64,000 bases of DNA from JABWBH01 sp964526695 (GTDB lineage Bacteria; Planctomycetota; Phycisphaerae; UBA1845): NCBI GenBank assembly GCA_964526695.1, contig CAZGJA010000089.1, positions 224,950 to 288,949 on the forward strand, written 5' to 3'. The number at the start of each line of letters is the position of its first letter. Position 1 is the first letter of the stretch. Under the pieces are notes generated by a model, which saw only the letters and a list, made by a program, of their open reading frames with translations, made no database searches and was not told where the DNA came from. Made by a program: the position numbers and the translations under genes. Positions 43,643-51,205 of the stretch are shown here, piece by piece.

Positions 43643-44332
43643 ATGCGCATCAGCGAGATTTTTTACAGCATCCAGGGCGAGGGGAAGCTCGTCGGCGTGC
43701 CGAGCACCTTCATCCGCACCACCGGCTGCAACCTGCGCTGCACATGGTGCGACACGCCGTACACGTCATGGGCGCCGGAAGGCGACGAGATGGAGCTTGA
43801 CGCGATTCTCGATCGCGTGGCCGACCCCCCCACGCGCTTCGTCGTGCTCACCGGCGGCGAACCGATGATCCAGCCACAGGTGGGGGAGCTGACGCGCCGC
43901 CTGCGGGAAGGCGGGTATCACATCACCATCGAGACCGCGGCCACCGTGTTCGCCGACGTGGCCTGCGATCTGGCGAGCCTCAGCCCCAAGCTGGGCAACT
44001 CGACGCCGTGGGAGCGGGAGGGCGGCCGCTTCGCCGACGCGCACGAACGCCAGCGGCTGAGCGTCGACGTGATTCGCCGGTTCATCGCCGCGTCCGCCGA
44101 TTACCAGCTCAAGTTCGTCGTGGAGCAGCCGGCGGACGTGCGCGAGATCGAGATTCTGCTCGCCGATCTGGGCGACCTTCCGCCGGAGAACATTCTGCTC
44201 ATGCCGCAGGCCGTTTCGCGGGAGGAGCTGATCGCGCGTTCGCGCATGCTTGCGGACCTGTGCAAGCCGCGCGGATGGCGCTTTTGTCCGAGGCTGCACA
44301 TCGACTTGTACGGCTCGCAGCGGGGCACCTGA
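43643..44332 (+). CDS. queE: 7-carboxy-7-deazaguanine synthase
   Basis: Radical SAM enzyme of the queuosine/preQ1 pathway, converting 6-carboxytetrahydropterin to 7-carboxy-7-deazaguanine. The protein has 229 residues, a normal length. ISEIFYSIQGEG and GVPSTFIRTTGCNLRCTWCD carry the CxxxxxC-type cluster motif (CNLRCTWC as the CxxC part), GGEPMIQ is the SAM-binding GGEP motif, and FVVEQPAD and NILLMPQ are typical of QueE. Other queuosine genes are absent nearby. The gene directly precedes the tRNA-Pro at which the mobile element is integrated. Confidence 0.94.
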   Translation: MRISEIFYSIQGEGKLVGVPSTFIRTTGCNLRCTWCDTPYTSWAPEGDEMELDAILDRVADPPTRFVVLTGGEPMIQPQVGELTRRLREGGYHITIETAATVFADVACDLASLSPKLGNSTPWEREGGRFADAHERQRLSVDVIRRFIAASADYQLKFVVEQPADVREIEILLADLGDLPPENILLMPQAVSREELIARSRMLADLCKPRGWRFCPRLHIDLYGSQRGT

Positions 44333-44368
44333 CAGGCCCAGGTGGAATGCAAAACCGGACCTACGGCT

Positions 44369-44396
44369 CGTCACCCCCGCGCAGGCGGGAGCCCAG
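44369..44396. repeat. Dispersed GCGCAGGCGGGAAT repeat, copy 4 (diverged)
   Basis: CGTCACCCCCGCGCAGGCGG at 44369-44388 continuing GAGCCCAG. It is the last chromosomal repeat before the tRNA; none of this family was seen in the element to the right. Confidence 0.75.
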
Positions 44397-44524
44397 TCCG
44401 CTCCGCAAGACGGGGATTTATCGGTGGATTGACAGGCGGATGAACCACGCCTAGCATGACCCATCTTGGCCATTCACCCCGCCGACCGCGCCCGGCCCGG
44501 TCATCGGCGGAGGAAGGTGCCACA

Positions 44525-44599
44525 CGGGGCGTAGCTCAGCCTGGCTAGAGCGCTGCGTTCGGGACGCAGAGGCCGCTGGTTCAAATCCAGTCGCCCCGA
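44525..44599 (+). tRNA. tRNA-Pro (anticodon CGG)
   Basis: Full cloverleaf of 75 nt: acceptor CGGGGCG (44525-44531) pairs with CGCCCCG (44592-44598) with discriminator A44599; D arm GCTC...GAGC; anticodon stem CTGCG/CGCAG with loop TTCGGGA giving anticodon CGG, which reads CCG (Pro); T stem GCTGG/CCAGT with loop TTCAAAT. The CCA end is not encoded. Its 3' half is the attachment site of the element that follows. Confidence 0.96.
44581..44599. other. Probable left attachment region (attL) in tRNA-Pro
   Basis: The integrase reading frame enters the tRNA from the right and ends at TGA (complement of 44581-44583) in the T-loop, so its last five or six codons are tRNA sequence. The crossover must lie at or near here, with host DNA to the left and element DNA to the right. 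The matching copy (attR) is not present before position 64,000, so the exact core length cannot be given. Confidence 0.6.
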
Positions 44600-46071
44600 C
44601 TTTTCGAGAGATCAAGCCCTTCGGCGAGCACGTCGAAGGGCTTTCTCATTGTGGGACAAAGACTTGCGCCTTCGAGGGTGCAGTTCAAACAGACGATTTC
44701 GAGGATTCGCCGCTTGGTGGCGTAATCCGCAGAAACCCACTGATTTTGCAGGGTTTGCGAGAGTTCAAACACCTTCGCCGCCAGCTCCGCCGTTTCGTCG
44801 TGCGAGCGGTCCAGAACGTCCAGTTGCAGCTTGATGGACGCCAGCCGGTCGCGTAGCTCTGTGTGTTTCCTGCCGAAGGTCTCCTGGTCCACATCGTCGG
44901 CGATCCGCAGGTTGAGCAGGCGGTCCTGCTGGGCGACCAGGAGCGATGCCTGCCGCGTCAGTTCCTCCCGCTGGGCGCGGGCGTCCTTCTGGGCGTCCCG
45001 CGTCTGCGAGGCCAGGACCATGCGAAACCAGTCGCGGACATCTGGGTCCTCGACCTTCATGCGGCCGAAGATCGCGATCACCTGCCGCTCCAGTTCGGGT
45101 TCCGGCACCCGCACCCGCGGATGCCCGGGCGCGGTGTAGCCGCTGCACCGGTAGTAGACGTAGCGGCGATCCCCGCCCTTGCTGCGCTTGATGACCTGTT
45201 CCCCGGTGACGGCACGGCCGCAATGCCCGCAGGCCATGAACTCGCCGGCGAAGGTCATTTGATGGGCGTGGTAGACGTGCCCGCCGAGGAGGGCCTGCAC
45301 GCGGTCCCAGGTGGAGCGTTCGATGAGCGGCTGCTGTTTGCCCGGATACCACTGCCCCTTGAATGGAATCTCACCGATGTACGCCCGGTCGGTGAGCATC
45401 GCGTGCAGCTTGCTCCGCGTGAATCGCGGAACATCGGGCCGGTACTCCATGCTGTCGGCGTGCAGCCGGTCCCGAAGCCCATCGAGCGTGAGCGGCTCGT
45501 AGGCGTAGAGGTGGAAGATTCTCTTGACTTTCTCCGCAGCGGCCGAATCGACTTCGGTAACGCAGCGACCATCCTTGCGGACGTTGCGGTAGCCGTATGG
45601 CGCCTTGCCGACGAACCAGCCTTCCTGGACGCGACGGGCGAGACCCTCGCGGACATCGACCGACTGTTGCTCGGTGTAGAAGCTGGCCATGTTGGCGAGC
45701 GTCCGCCGCATCATGCGGCCGGCGGGGTTGTTCTCCGTCGGCTGGGAGACGGAGATAAAGGCGAGGCCGTACTCGCTCTCCAGCCGCTCCAGTTCCACGT
45801 AGTCGAAGAGATTGCGGGCGGCACGATCGACCTTGTAGAAGAGCAGGGCGTCGAGTTCCTCCGCGTTCTTTTTCGCGTAGGCGATCAGCTCGCGGTACGT
45901 TTTCCGCTCGTCGCTCTTGCTCGCCGTCTCCGCGATGCGGAAGAAGCGGACAATCTCGCCGCCGGCGGTCGCCGCGTACCGGCGGAGAGCGTCCTCCTGG
46001 ACCGCGAGCGAGAAACCCTCGCGCTCCTGTTCCCGACTGCTGACCCGTGCCAGGGCGACGAAGCGTTTCAT
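44581..46071 (-). CDS. Large serine integrase
   Basis: Large serine recombinase of 496 residues, the likely integrase of the element. The N-terminal resolvase domain has catalytic Ser11 (ALARVSSREQ) and Arg in FYKVDRAARNLFD; the recombinase domain follows (GKAPYGYRNVR..., LDGLRDRLHAD, FTRSKLHAMLTDRAYIG); a zinc ribbon has CGHCG and RCSGY, and a coiled coil (about 360-440) precedes the end. ATG 46071 is preceded by GGGAG; a GTG at 46080 would add three residues and overlap the upstream stop. It is the last gene of a leftward run of nine, and its stop is inside tRNA-Pro. Serine integrases more often target other genes; tRNA sites are commoner for tyrosine integrases. Confidence 0.93.
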   Translation of the reverse strand: MKRFVALARVSSREQEREGFSLAVQEDALRRYAATAGGEIVRFFRIAETASKSDERKTYRELIAYAKKNAEELDALLFYKVDRAARNLFDYVELERLESEYGLAFISVSQPTENNPAGRMMRRTLANMASFYTEQQSVDVREGLARRVQEGWFVGKAPYGYRNVRKDGRCVTEVDSAAAEKVKRIFHLYAYEPLTLDGLRDRLHADSMEYRPDVPRFTRSKLHAMLTDRAYIGEIPFKGQWYPGKQQPLIERSTWDRVQALLGGHVYHAHQMTFAGEFMACGHCGRAVTGEQVIKRSKGGDRRYVYYRCSGYTAPGHPRVRVPEPELERQVIAIFGRMKVEDPDVRDWFRMVLASQTRDAQKDARAQREELTRQASLLVAQQDRLLNLRIADDVDQETFGRKHTELRDRLASIKLQLDVLDRSHDETAELAAKVFELSQTLQNQWVSADYATKRRILEIVCLNCTLEGASLCPTMRKPFDVLAEGLDLSKSRGDWI

Positions 46072-46076
46072 GCTGC

Positions 46077-46298
46077 TCACTCCCGCGACAAGTGCCCGAA
46101 CAACCGTCCCGCGTTCTGGACGATTGTAACGGCGTCATCGGGCGTGAGAAGCTCCGCGTAGTACGGCTGCCACACCTTGAGCGTGAGGCGGATCAACTCG
46201 GGCGTGATCCACGCCGGCGTGCCGGGAGGAAGGGCGATCGGCGCGCCCTCGCGCCGCTCCGCCGGTTCGAGATTGGCCTGTTCCGCCCGCACGAGCAT
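46077..46298 (-). CDS. Small protein upstream of integrase, unrecognised
   Basis: A 73-residue protein with AGGGAGAC just before ATG 46298; its TGA lies 5 nt before the integrase ATG, so the two are almost certainly translated together. The body (PAWITPELIRLTLKVWQPYY, then LLTPDDAVTIVQNAGRLFGHL) is helical with a conserved-looking aromatic core, and I know it only as an unnamed element-encoded protein. Small size and position next to a serine integrase make it a candidate recombination directionality factor, but nothing in the sequence proves this. Confidence 0.75.
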   Translation of the reverse strand: MLVRAEQANLEPAERREGAPIALPPGTPAWITPELIRLTLKVWQPYYAELLTPDDAVTIVQNAGRLFGHLSRE

Positions 46299-46319
46299 TC
46301 GTCTCCCTGTGGTTCCGGG

Positions 46320-47093
46320 TCAGGCGTGTTGAGTCTGCGCGAAATGCTCGCAGAGCCTCTGGTGCGCCGCCGACACTTCCTTGAAGCGCTGCACCGCCAG
46401 TTCGACCAGGTGCGGCTCGACGTTCTGGCCGGTGAGCCGGTCGGGGTGGTACTTGTGGCAGGCGACCCTGTAGGCTTTCTTGACCTGCTCCAGCGTGGCG
46501 CCGCGTTCGAGGCCGAGAAGGGCAAGGTCGGCGTCCAGCGAAGCCGATGAGGCAGGCGCTTCGCGCCGGGATCGGGTTTCGTCGTCGTCCGGGTACCAAC
46601 GGTGCCGACCGTTGCGTCGGGCATGCGAAGCGCCCTCGCGCTCCACCTTCAGTTCGTCCAGGACAGCGAGGATTCCATCGAACTCGGCCTGCGCCTGTCG
46701 CAGGAAGAACTCCTTCCCGGCGGACGAGTAGGTGACCGTCGGCCACGCCCACACCCGGTAGTCCAGGCTTGTCTTGCCGTTCACATCGATGAAAATCGTG
46801 CCCACGAGCATCGGGATTTCGGTCCAGCGCAGGTCCCGCTCCCACGGCACGCGCGTCACGGACCGATCGCCGCGGCGGTAAACGTCGAAAGTGTCTTCGC
46901 ACTCGAAGACGACGCATCCGCGGCCTGCCAGGTGCAATGCCACTGCTCCGCGGACCTCGCGCAGAGGCAGGTCCAGCGTTCGACTGCCTGTCCAATCGGC
47001 GGGCCGAGTTGCCGTGCTGTTCTTGGTTCGAGACCACGCCCACGCCGCCCCGGCCAGTGCGAGCTCAATGACGGGAATCAGTGCGTGATGCAT
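46320..47093 (-). CDS. Membrane-anchored J-domain protein
   Basis: A 257-residue protein with one N-terminal hydrophobic helix (LIPVIELALAGAAWAW) and a C-terminal J domain: LALLGLERGATLEQVKKAYR and KYHPDRL with the His-Pro-Asp motif needed to stimulate DnaK/Hsp70. The 170 residues between (PWERDLRWTEIPMLVGTIFI, YSSAGKEFFLRQAQAEFDG) match nothing I know. GGGAG lies 8 nt before ATG 47093, and the preceding gene ends 4 nt upstream. Topology resembles DjlA in having an N-terminal anchor with a C-terminal J domain, though the middle differs. In this operon it may recruit DnaK to the transfer or excision machinery (inference). Confidence 0.85.
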   Translation of the reverse strand: MHHALIPVIELALAGAAWAWSRTKNSTATRPADWTGSRTLDLPLREVRGAVALHLAGRGCVVFECEDTFDVYRRGDRSVTRVPWERDLRWTEIPMLVGTIFIDVNGKTSLDYRVWAWPTVTYSSAGKEFFLRQAQAEFDGILAVLDELKVEREGASHARRNGRHRWYPDDDETRSRREAPASSASLDADLALLGLERGATLEQVKKAYRVACHKYHPDRLTGQNVEPHLVELAVQRFKEVSAAHQRLCEHFAQTQHA

Positions 47094-47097
47094 GATG

Positions 47098-47412
47098 TCA
47101 CTCCCTCTCCTGCTGCGGGGGTTCGGGCTCACGGCCACGGTCTGCGTCACGCTGCTGCTCCGCCTCTTTGAGCTTCTCGCTCAGGATGGACGGGCGCTCA
47201 TCCGGGTCGCGCGACTCGCCCTGTTTGTCCAACATCACCTCTCCGGGAGTTTTCGTGCCCGCGACTCCATAAACAGTGGGCTGCGCAATGTTGGACTCGG
47301 GATAGAGCGCCGCGCGGAGTTCCGCCAAGCCTTGCCGGAACATCGCCGAGGCGTGCCCGGCCCCGATCTTGGGTGCTTTCTCTTTGCGTGCTGTGTTCTT
47401 TTGGCGTGCCAT
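47098..47412 (-). CDS. Small element protein, unrecognised
   Basis: A 104-residue hydrophilic protein, basic at the N-terminus (MARQKNTARKEKAPKI) and Glu/Arg-rich at the C-terminus. The central part, FRQGLAELRAALYPESNIAQ then PTVYGVAGTKTPGEVM, looks conserved in composition and probably folds. GGAG lies 10 nt before the ATG. It is spaced 4 nt from the next gene (the J-domain protein) and 27 nt from the preceding membrane-protein gene, so it belongs to the same operon. No function can be assigned. Confidence 0.7.
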   Translation of the reverse strand: MARQKNTARKEKAPKIGAGHASAMFRQGLAELRAALYPESNIAQPTVYGVAGTKTPGEVMLDKQGESRDPDERPSILSEKLKEAEQQRDADRGREPEPPQQERE

Positions 47413-47439
47413 GAATCTGTTCTCCTGTGAGTGAGAGAG

Positions 47440-48039
47440 TTACCGACCGTCGCGCATGCGGCGGAACGTTTCCGCCGAATCGCGCTGTTCGAGAAAGGCA
47501 TCGTGCAGGTCCATCGTGCGGCGGTGCTGGAGCGCGCCGCTCATGCCGGACGAAACTGCGGCGCACAGACCGGCGAGCGCGAGGTACGTTGCCAGCGGCA
47601 CGCTCACGATCGCCGCGCACAGGGCGATGAGGCAGACGTAGAGGGGCTCGATGACCGTCTTGATCCGATGCTCCGGGCTGCGCCGCCAGACCCTCTGAAG
47701 AGTGGGCGTGCCGTTGAAAAGTGTGTGCGGCTGGGGACCGCCGCGCCTCACGCGCGCCTTTGTGCGAATCCTGGCGCAGAGCAGCGCCAGCCAGTAGAGC
47801 AGCAGGAAGACGACCATCGGCCCGGCCGAGTGGCCTTGCCACAGCACCGGCCAGAACAGGATCAGCACGAAACCCACTGCGGCCTGGAGGCCGAAGTAGC
47901 GCTGGCCGAACGAATCCGACCGGCGCAGGAAGACTTCGACCGTCACGCCGAAGGTGCGGACGATGAAGAAGAACACACCGAGGAAGTTGTTGACGCCGGT
48001 CTTCGAGAAGAGCGGCTCGGGTTGTCTCTGTTCCAGCAT
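47440..48039 (-). CDS. Membrane protein next to the coupling protein
   Basis: A 199-residue protein with about four hydrophobic segments: FLGVFFFIVRTFGV, FGLQAAVGFVLILFWPVLW, GPMVVFLLLYWLALLCARI and PLYVCLIALCAAIVSVPLAT. The C-terminal 45 residues are charged and cytoplasmic-looking. GGAG precedes the ATG. Its place between the coupling protein and the small operon genes suggests a partner of the coupling protein in the inner membrane (inference); I recognise no named family. Confidence 0.75.
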   Translation of the reverse strand: MLEQRQPEPLFSKTGVNNFLGVFFFIVRTFGVTVEVFLRRSDSFGQRYFGLQAAVGFVLILFWPVLWQGHSAGPMVVFLLLYWLALLCARIRTKARVRRGGPQPHTLFNGTPTLQRVWRRSPEHRIKTVIEPLYVCLIALCAAIVSVPLATYLALAGLCAAVSSGMSGALQHRRTMDLHDAFLEQRDSAETFRRMRDGR

Positions 48040-48120
48040 CGTCGAGTCTCCGTTGCGGGCGCGCAGTCACCGCGCCGGCGGACTGCGCCGCCTTTCTGTC
48101 GCTCTCACATCACGCGGGCG

Positions 48121-49668
48121 CTACGCCCTCTGGTTGAACTGCACCGGAAGCCAGCTCCGGCCCGATGCCTTGAACACCCTTCCGTTCTGAAACACGATCC
48201 CGTCCACGATCCAGCCGTTGTCCGGCCCGCCCGTGCGAAGACGGGTGAACTCGCGCGGCTCGATTTCCGCTTCCATGACCTCCGAGAACCCGCCGCTCGT
48301 GGTGCCGTTCTCGCGCGCCCAGTCGAGGCCGAGCAACGCGGTCATCTGGTCGTCCGACGGGTGCGAGTGATTGCCGCTCGCCCGGTATTGCAGCGTCCGG
48401 CCGATGAGACGGGACGCCCATTCGTTCGTCTGCGGATCAGAGTTGGCGTGAAAGACCTTCAGCCCGCAGTTTCCGAAGATCGAATCCGCTTCGGCGCGGC
48501 CCTTGTCGCCGCCGCCCAGCGCCGCGTACACGCCAGGCACGCCCTGGGTCAGGAGGGCGCACCCGACGCGGGACGACCGACAGGCCGCAAGGAAGGCGGC
48601 ATCGCGCGAACTGGCAAACGTCTGGAACTCGTCACACCACAAGAACACCGCGCGACTTGCCGCATCGAGCCGCCTTCCCTCCATGCAGCGCTGCCAGCAG
48701 TATTTGAGCACAGCATTCGCGATAACGCCGGTTTCTCGATAGACCTGCGTCGGCAACCCGCAGACGATCACAGCGCCCTTCTCACAGTCGGCGGGGGTCA
48801 GCGTTGTATCCGTGCCGAAGATTTCGCGGAGCACGCTGCGCTGCATGGGGTCGAGCTGGGAGGTCAGGCACGAGACGACGACCGATCGCGTCTTTTGCGA
48901 CAACGTGCAGAACTCGCACAGCACGTAGTCGGCGACCAGCGCGAAGTCCTGCTCCTGTGAACTGTTCTTCGTGCGTTTGTCCGCCTCCGTCAGCAGCTTG
49001 AAGCAGAACGACGAGTTGCGCCATTGCTCGGAGCGGACTTCATCCAGTGATTGCGGGGCCGCGATCACCGCTTTGTAGAGGGCGTCGATGCTCACGGTGC
49101 CGGTCGCCAGGATCAGCAGGTCAACGAAGTTCCGGATGAGCTGCTTTGTCGCGCGCCGCCAGTACGTCTCGTCATCGCGCGCCCCGCCGCTGTCACCCTG
49201 ACGATCTGCACACTCAAGAATCGCTTCGAGCAAGCCGACGACATTTTCCGCCGCGCCAACGGCGCCCTCACGCGCCAGTTCGTACGACACGGGGTTGAAC
49301 CGCCAGGGACCGCCGGGGCGTATGACGCGAAGATCCGCGGTGCGTCCCGTCGCGGCACAGTACTCTTCCCACAACTCAACCTCGGAACTTTTCGCACAAC
49401 ATACGAGGAGGCCAGCTTTTGCATTTCCGAGCAAACCGAGAGCGAGAGCACGCCCGCTCCCCGTCGTCTTTCCCGCGCCGCTGGCCCCGACGACCAGGGT
49501 GTTTTCGGTGGCCATCCGCACGGTATACACATCATCTACCGACCACCGCACCACGGGCACGGACATCGCGTCCGGCGCTGCGGACTTCGCGCGACGGCTG
49601 CGCCGCCGCAGGTTTCGCACGCACAGCGCCAGGAGTACGACGAGACTGATGATGCCGATCCATTCCAT
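48121..49668 (-). CDS. Type IV coupling protein, VirD4/TraD-like
   Basis: Conjugative coupling ATPase of 515 residues. One N-terminal transmembrane helix (about residues 4-17) precedes the P-loop GASGAGKT (61-68). Further motifs are the Walker-B-like AVFLWCDEFQTF and GCALLTQGVPGVYAAL, DKGRAEADSIFGNCGLKVFH, WASRLIGRTL, typical of TraG/TraD ATPases that bring relaxase-DNA to a type IV secretion channel. Compared with VirD4 (about 650 residues) it is short. ATG 49668 begins MEWIGIISLVVLL; a longer frame would add residues encoded by a direct repeat. No VirB4-like or other channel gene is in the window. Confidence 0.88.
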   Translation of the reverse strand: MEWIGIISLVVLLALCVRNLRRRSRRAKSAAPDAMSVPVVRWSVDDVYTVRMATENTLVVGASGAGKTTGSGRALALGLLGNAKAGLLVCCAKSSEVELWEEYCAATGRTADLRVIRPGGPWRFNPVSYELAREGAVGAAENVVGLLEAILECADRQGDSGGARDDETYWRRATKQLIRNFVDLLILATGTVSIDALYKAVIAAPQSLDEVRSEQWRNSSFCFKLLTEADKRTKNSSQEQDFALVADYVLCEFCTLSQKTRSVVVSCLTSQLDPMQRSVLREIFGTDTTLTPADCEKGAVIVCGLPTQVYRETGVIANAVLKYCWQRCMEGRRLDAASRAVFLWCDEFQTFASSRDAAFLAACRSSRVGCALLTQGVPGVYAALGGGDKGRAEADSIFGNCGLKVFHANSDPQTNEWASRLIGRTLQYRASGNHSHPSDDQMTALLGLDWARENGTTSGGFSEVMEAEIEPREFTRLRTGGPDNGWIVDGIVFQNGRVFKASGRSWLPVQFNQRA

Positions 49669-49767
49669 TGCTTGTGCCCTGCTTCCGCGGGGTTCCCGCA
49701 ACCATGCCGCGCACCACGCGCGAGAAACTCAATTGCTTGTGCCCTGCTTCCGCGGGGTTCCCGCAAC
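49667..49767. repeat. 36-bp direct repeat upstream of coupling-protein gene
   Basis: Two almost identical 36-bp copies, 49667-49702 and 49732-49767, begin ATTGCTTGTGCCCTGC and end GGGGTTCCCGCAAC, with a 29-bp spacer. The second reaches the 3' end of the 28-codon gene, the first overlaps the coupling-protein start codon. The repeat could bind a regulator or reflect slippage; it is inside an operon, so a promoter role would mean an internal promoter. Confidence 0.85.
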
Positions 49768-49776
49768 ACCTGCTCT

Positions 49777-49863
49777 TCACCGACCGAGCTTGCGCTTTGT
49801 CTCTTGCTCCGACTTCCAGATCACCGCGATGATGAACACGATGAACGAGGGGATGAGTTCCAT
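49777..49863 (-). CDS. 28-residue membrane peptide
   Basis: A 28-codon gene: TAGGAG lies 8 nt before ATG 49863, and the peptide is MELIPSFIVFIIAVIWKSEQ followed by eight mostly basic residues, i.e. one membrane-spanning helix with a charged cytoplasmic tail. The start is 10 nt downstream of the parB stop and the gene is co-oriented with parB and the coupling protein. A role at the membrane near the coupling protein is possible but unproven; similar microproteins are usually not annotated. Confidence 0.65.
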   Translation of the reverse strand: MELIPSFIVFIIAVIWKSEQETKRKLGR

Positions 49864-49873
49864 GACGAGTCTC

Positions 49874-50707
49874 CTACTTGCCGTTGCCTGAGATGACCTC
49901 GATGACTTCCGCCAGGGGCCGGCCGTCAGCGCCCGCCGACCTGATCCGCTCCGCCAGGTCGGCGAACCACGCGATGAGGCTCTCCACCGAGAGCGTCGGC
50001 GCCGACACAGAAACCGACCGGCCGTCACCGAGCGGGATGCTGACGCGCTCGCGCGCCGCGCGCGGCTTACGTACCGGGCGCCGGGGCGATGCCCGCTGCG
50101 TCTCCAGTTCCTTGGCTCGTTGAATCACGTCCTCGCGCGTCAGACTGCCGTTCACGGCCTGCTGGCAGAGCCGCTGTCGCTCCGCAGAATCCGCGAGCTT
50201 GGCAAGTTCGTAGGCGGTGCTCATGCCAACCGCGCCCGAAGTCACGGCCGCCTGCACTTCGGCGGGCAGTACGGTGAGTGTCAGCAACTTCGAGATGCTC
50301 GCAGGAGACAGGCCGAGCTTGACCGCGACCTCGCGTGCACACCATCCCGTCTCCGACATCAGCTTCTGGATCGCCGCTCCGCGCTCCATCGCAGACAGCC
50401 CGACCCGCTGGGCGTCCAGGACGAGTTGCCTGTGCAGCACTTCACCATCGGAGAGCGACTTCGCCTCCACTATGACCAGAACTTCAGTCAGGCCGGCCTT
50501 CCGCGCCGCCCGTAGTCGGCGCTCGCCATCGAGAACGACCAGAGCGTCACCCTCCCGGCGGACCTGGAGCGGCTCGAGAATGCCCGCCTCGCGGATGCTC
50601 TGCGCCAGCCCGGCGAGCTCCTCGTCGCCGAACCCGGTGAACTCGCGCACCTGCGGCCGGCAGACGAGGCGGTCGATGGGAACGAGTTCAATTCTGGGAG
50701 TGGACAT
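49874..50707 (-). CDS. parB: ParB-family partition protein
   Basis: ParB/Spo0J-type protein of 277 residues. The N-terminal ParB/Srx domain has GILEPLQVRREGDALVVLDG and the signature GERRLRAAR; a helix-turn-helix follows (GWCAREVAVKLGLSPASISK), and the C-terminal part begins with a basic linker (PRRPVRKPRAARERV). AAAGGAG precedes ATG 50707, which lies inside the end of the DUF1232 gene (20-nt overlap), implying translational coupling. ParB proteins bind centromere sites and hydrolyse CTP; here it may serve element stability or regulation. Its cognate ParA is 13 kb away at 63743, an unusual separation unless the circular form is considered. Confidence 0.9.
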   Translation of the reverse strand: MSTPRIELVPIDRLVCRPQVREFTGFGDEELAGLAQSIREAGILEPLQVRREGDALVVLDGERRLRAARKAGLTEVLVIVEAKSLSDGEVLHRQLVLDAQRVGLSAMERGAAIQKLMSETGWCAREVAVKLGLSPASISKLLTLTVLPAEVQAAVTSGAVGMSTAYELAKLADSAERQRLCQQAVNGSLTREDVIQRAKELETQRASPRRPVRKPRAARERVSIPLGDGRSVSVSAPTLSVESLIAWFADLAERIRSAGADGRPLAEVIEVISGNGK

Positions 50708-51044
50708 CGCCCGCTCCTTTCGCGCGCTGCCGGAGTTCGGCCATTTCAATTTCGTCGTAGATCAGCCGCTTCTTCCGCTCGCCCAGGCCCGAGCGGACGG
50801 ACGCGACCGCCGCGACGATGTAGCCGATGTCGTCGAGCCATCCGATGACCGGAATTGCGTCGGGCGCGATGTCGATCGGGCTCGGGATGAGCAGTACGAG
50901 TCCGGCTGCTGCCGCGTACTTCAAAAGCTCCAGGCCGACGGTACGGAGCCGACTTGCCGGTAGGGATAAGAGGACCAGCATCGCCAGGAACAGCAGCGTG
51001 CCACAGATCACGAGTACCCGCAGGAGTCCGAAGAATTCAGCCAT
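50688..51044 (-). CDS. DUF1232 (YkvA-like) membrane protein
   Basis: A 118-residue protein with two hydrophobic segments (LLRVLVICGTLLFLAMLVLL; LLKYAAAAGLVLLI) and the DUF1232 signature SPIDIAPDAIPVIGWLDD. GGGAGG lies before ATG 51044. Its 3' end overlaps parB by 20 nt. DUF1232 proteins are small, widespread and of unknown function. This is the first gene of the leftward nine-gene operon, facing a divergent regulator. Confidence 0.88.
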   Translation of the reverse strand: MAEFFGLLRVLVICGTLLFLAMLVLLSLPASRLRTVGLELLKYAAAAGLVLLIPSPIDIAPDAIPVIGWLDDIGYIVAAVASVRSGLGERKKRLIYDEIEMAELRQRAKGAGDVHSQN

Positions 51045-51205
51045 AGCAGACCTCCCGGCGCTAGACTCAGGGTGTCGCCGAGGCCCACCGAGCCCGTTGC
51101 TCGGTGACTTGCCCTCAGCCTCTATCCACGACAAAAATACGTGGGAGCCAAGGACAGCTCCCCTGCGCGAAGCGGGAAATCTCGGTGGCATCTGGGCGAG
51201 CACAC

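Noticed and set aside
44525..44599. Second copy of the tRNA 3' end as attR inside the window
   Set aside because: I looked for GCTGGTTCAAATCCAG and CGCCCCGA to the right and found no second copy, so the right end is not in the window.
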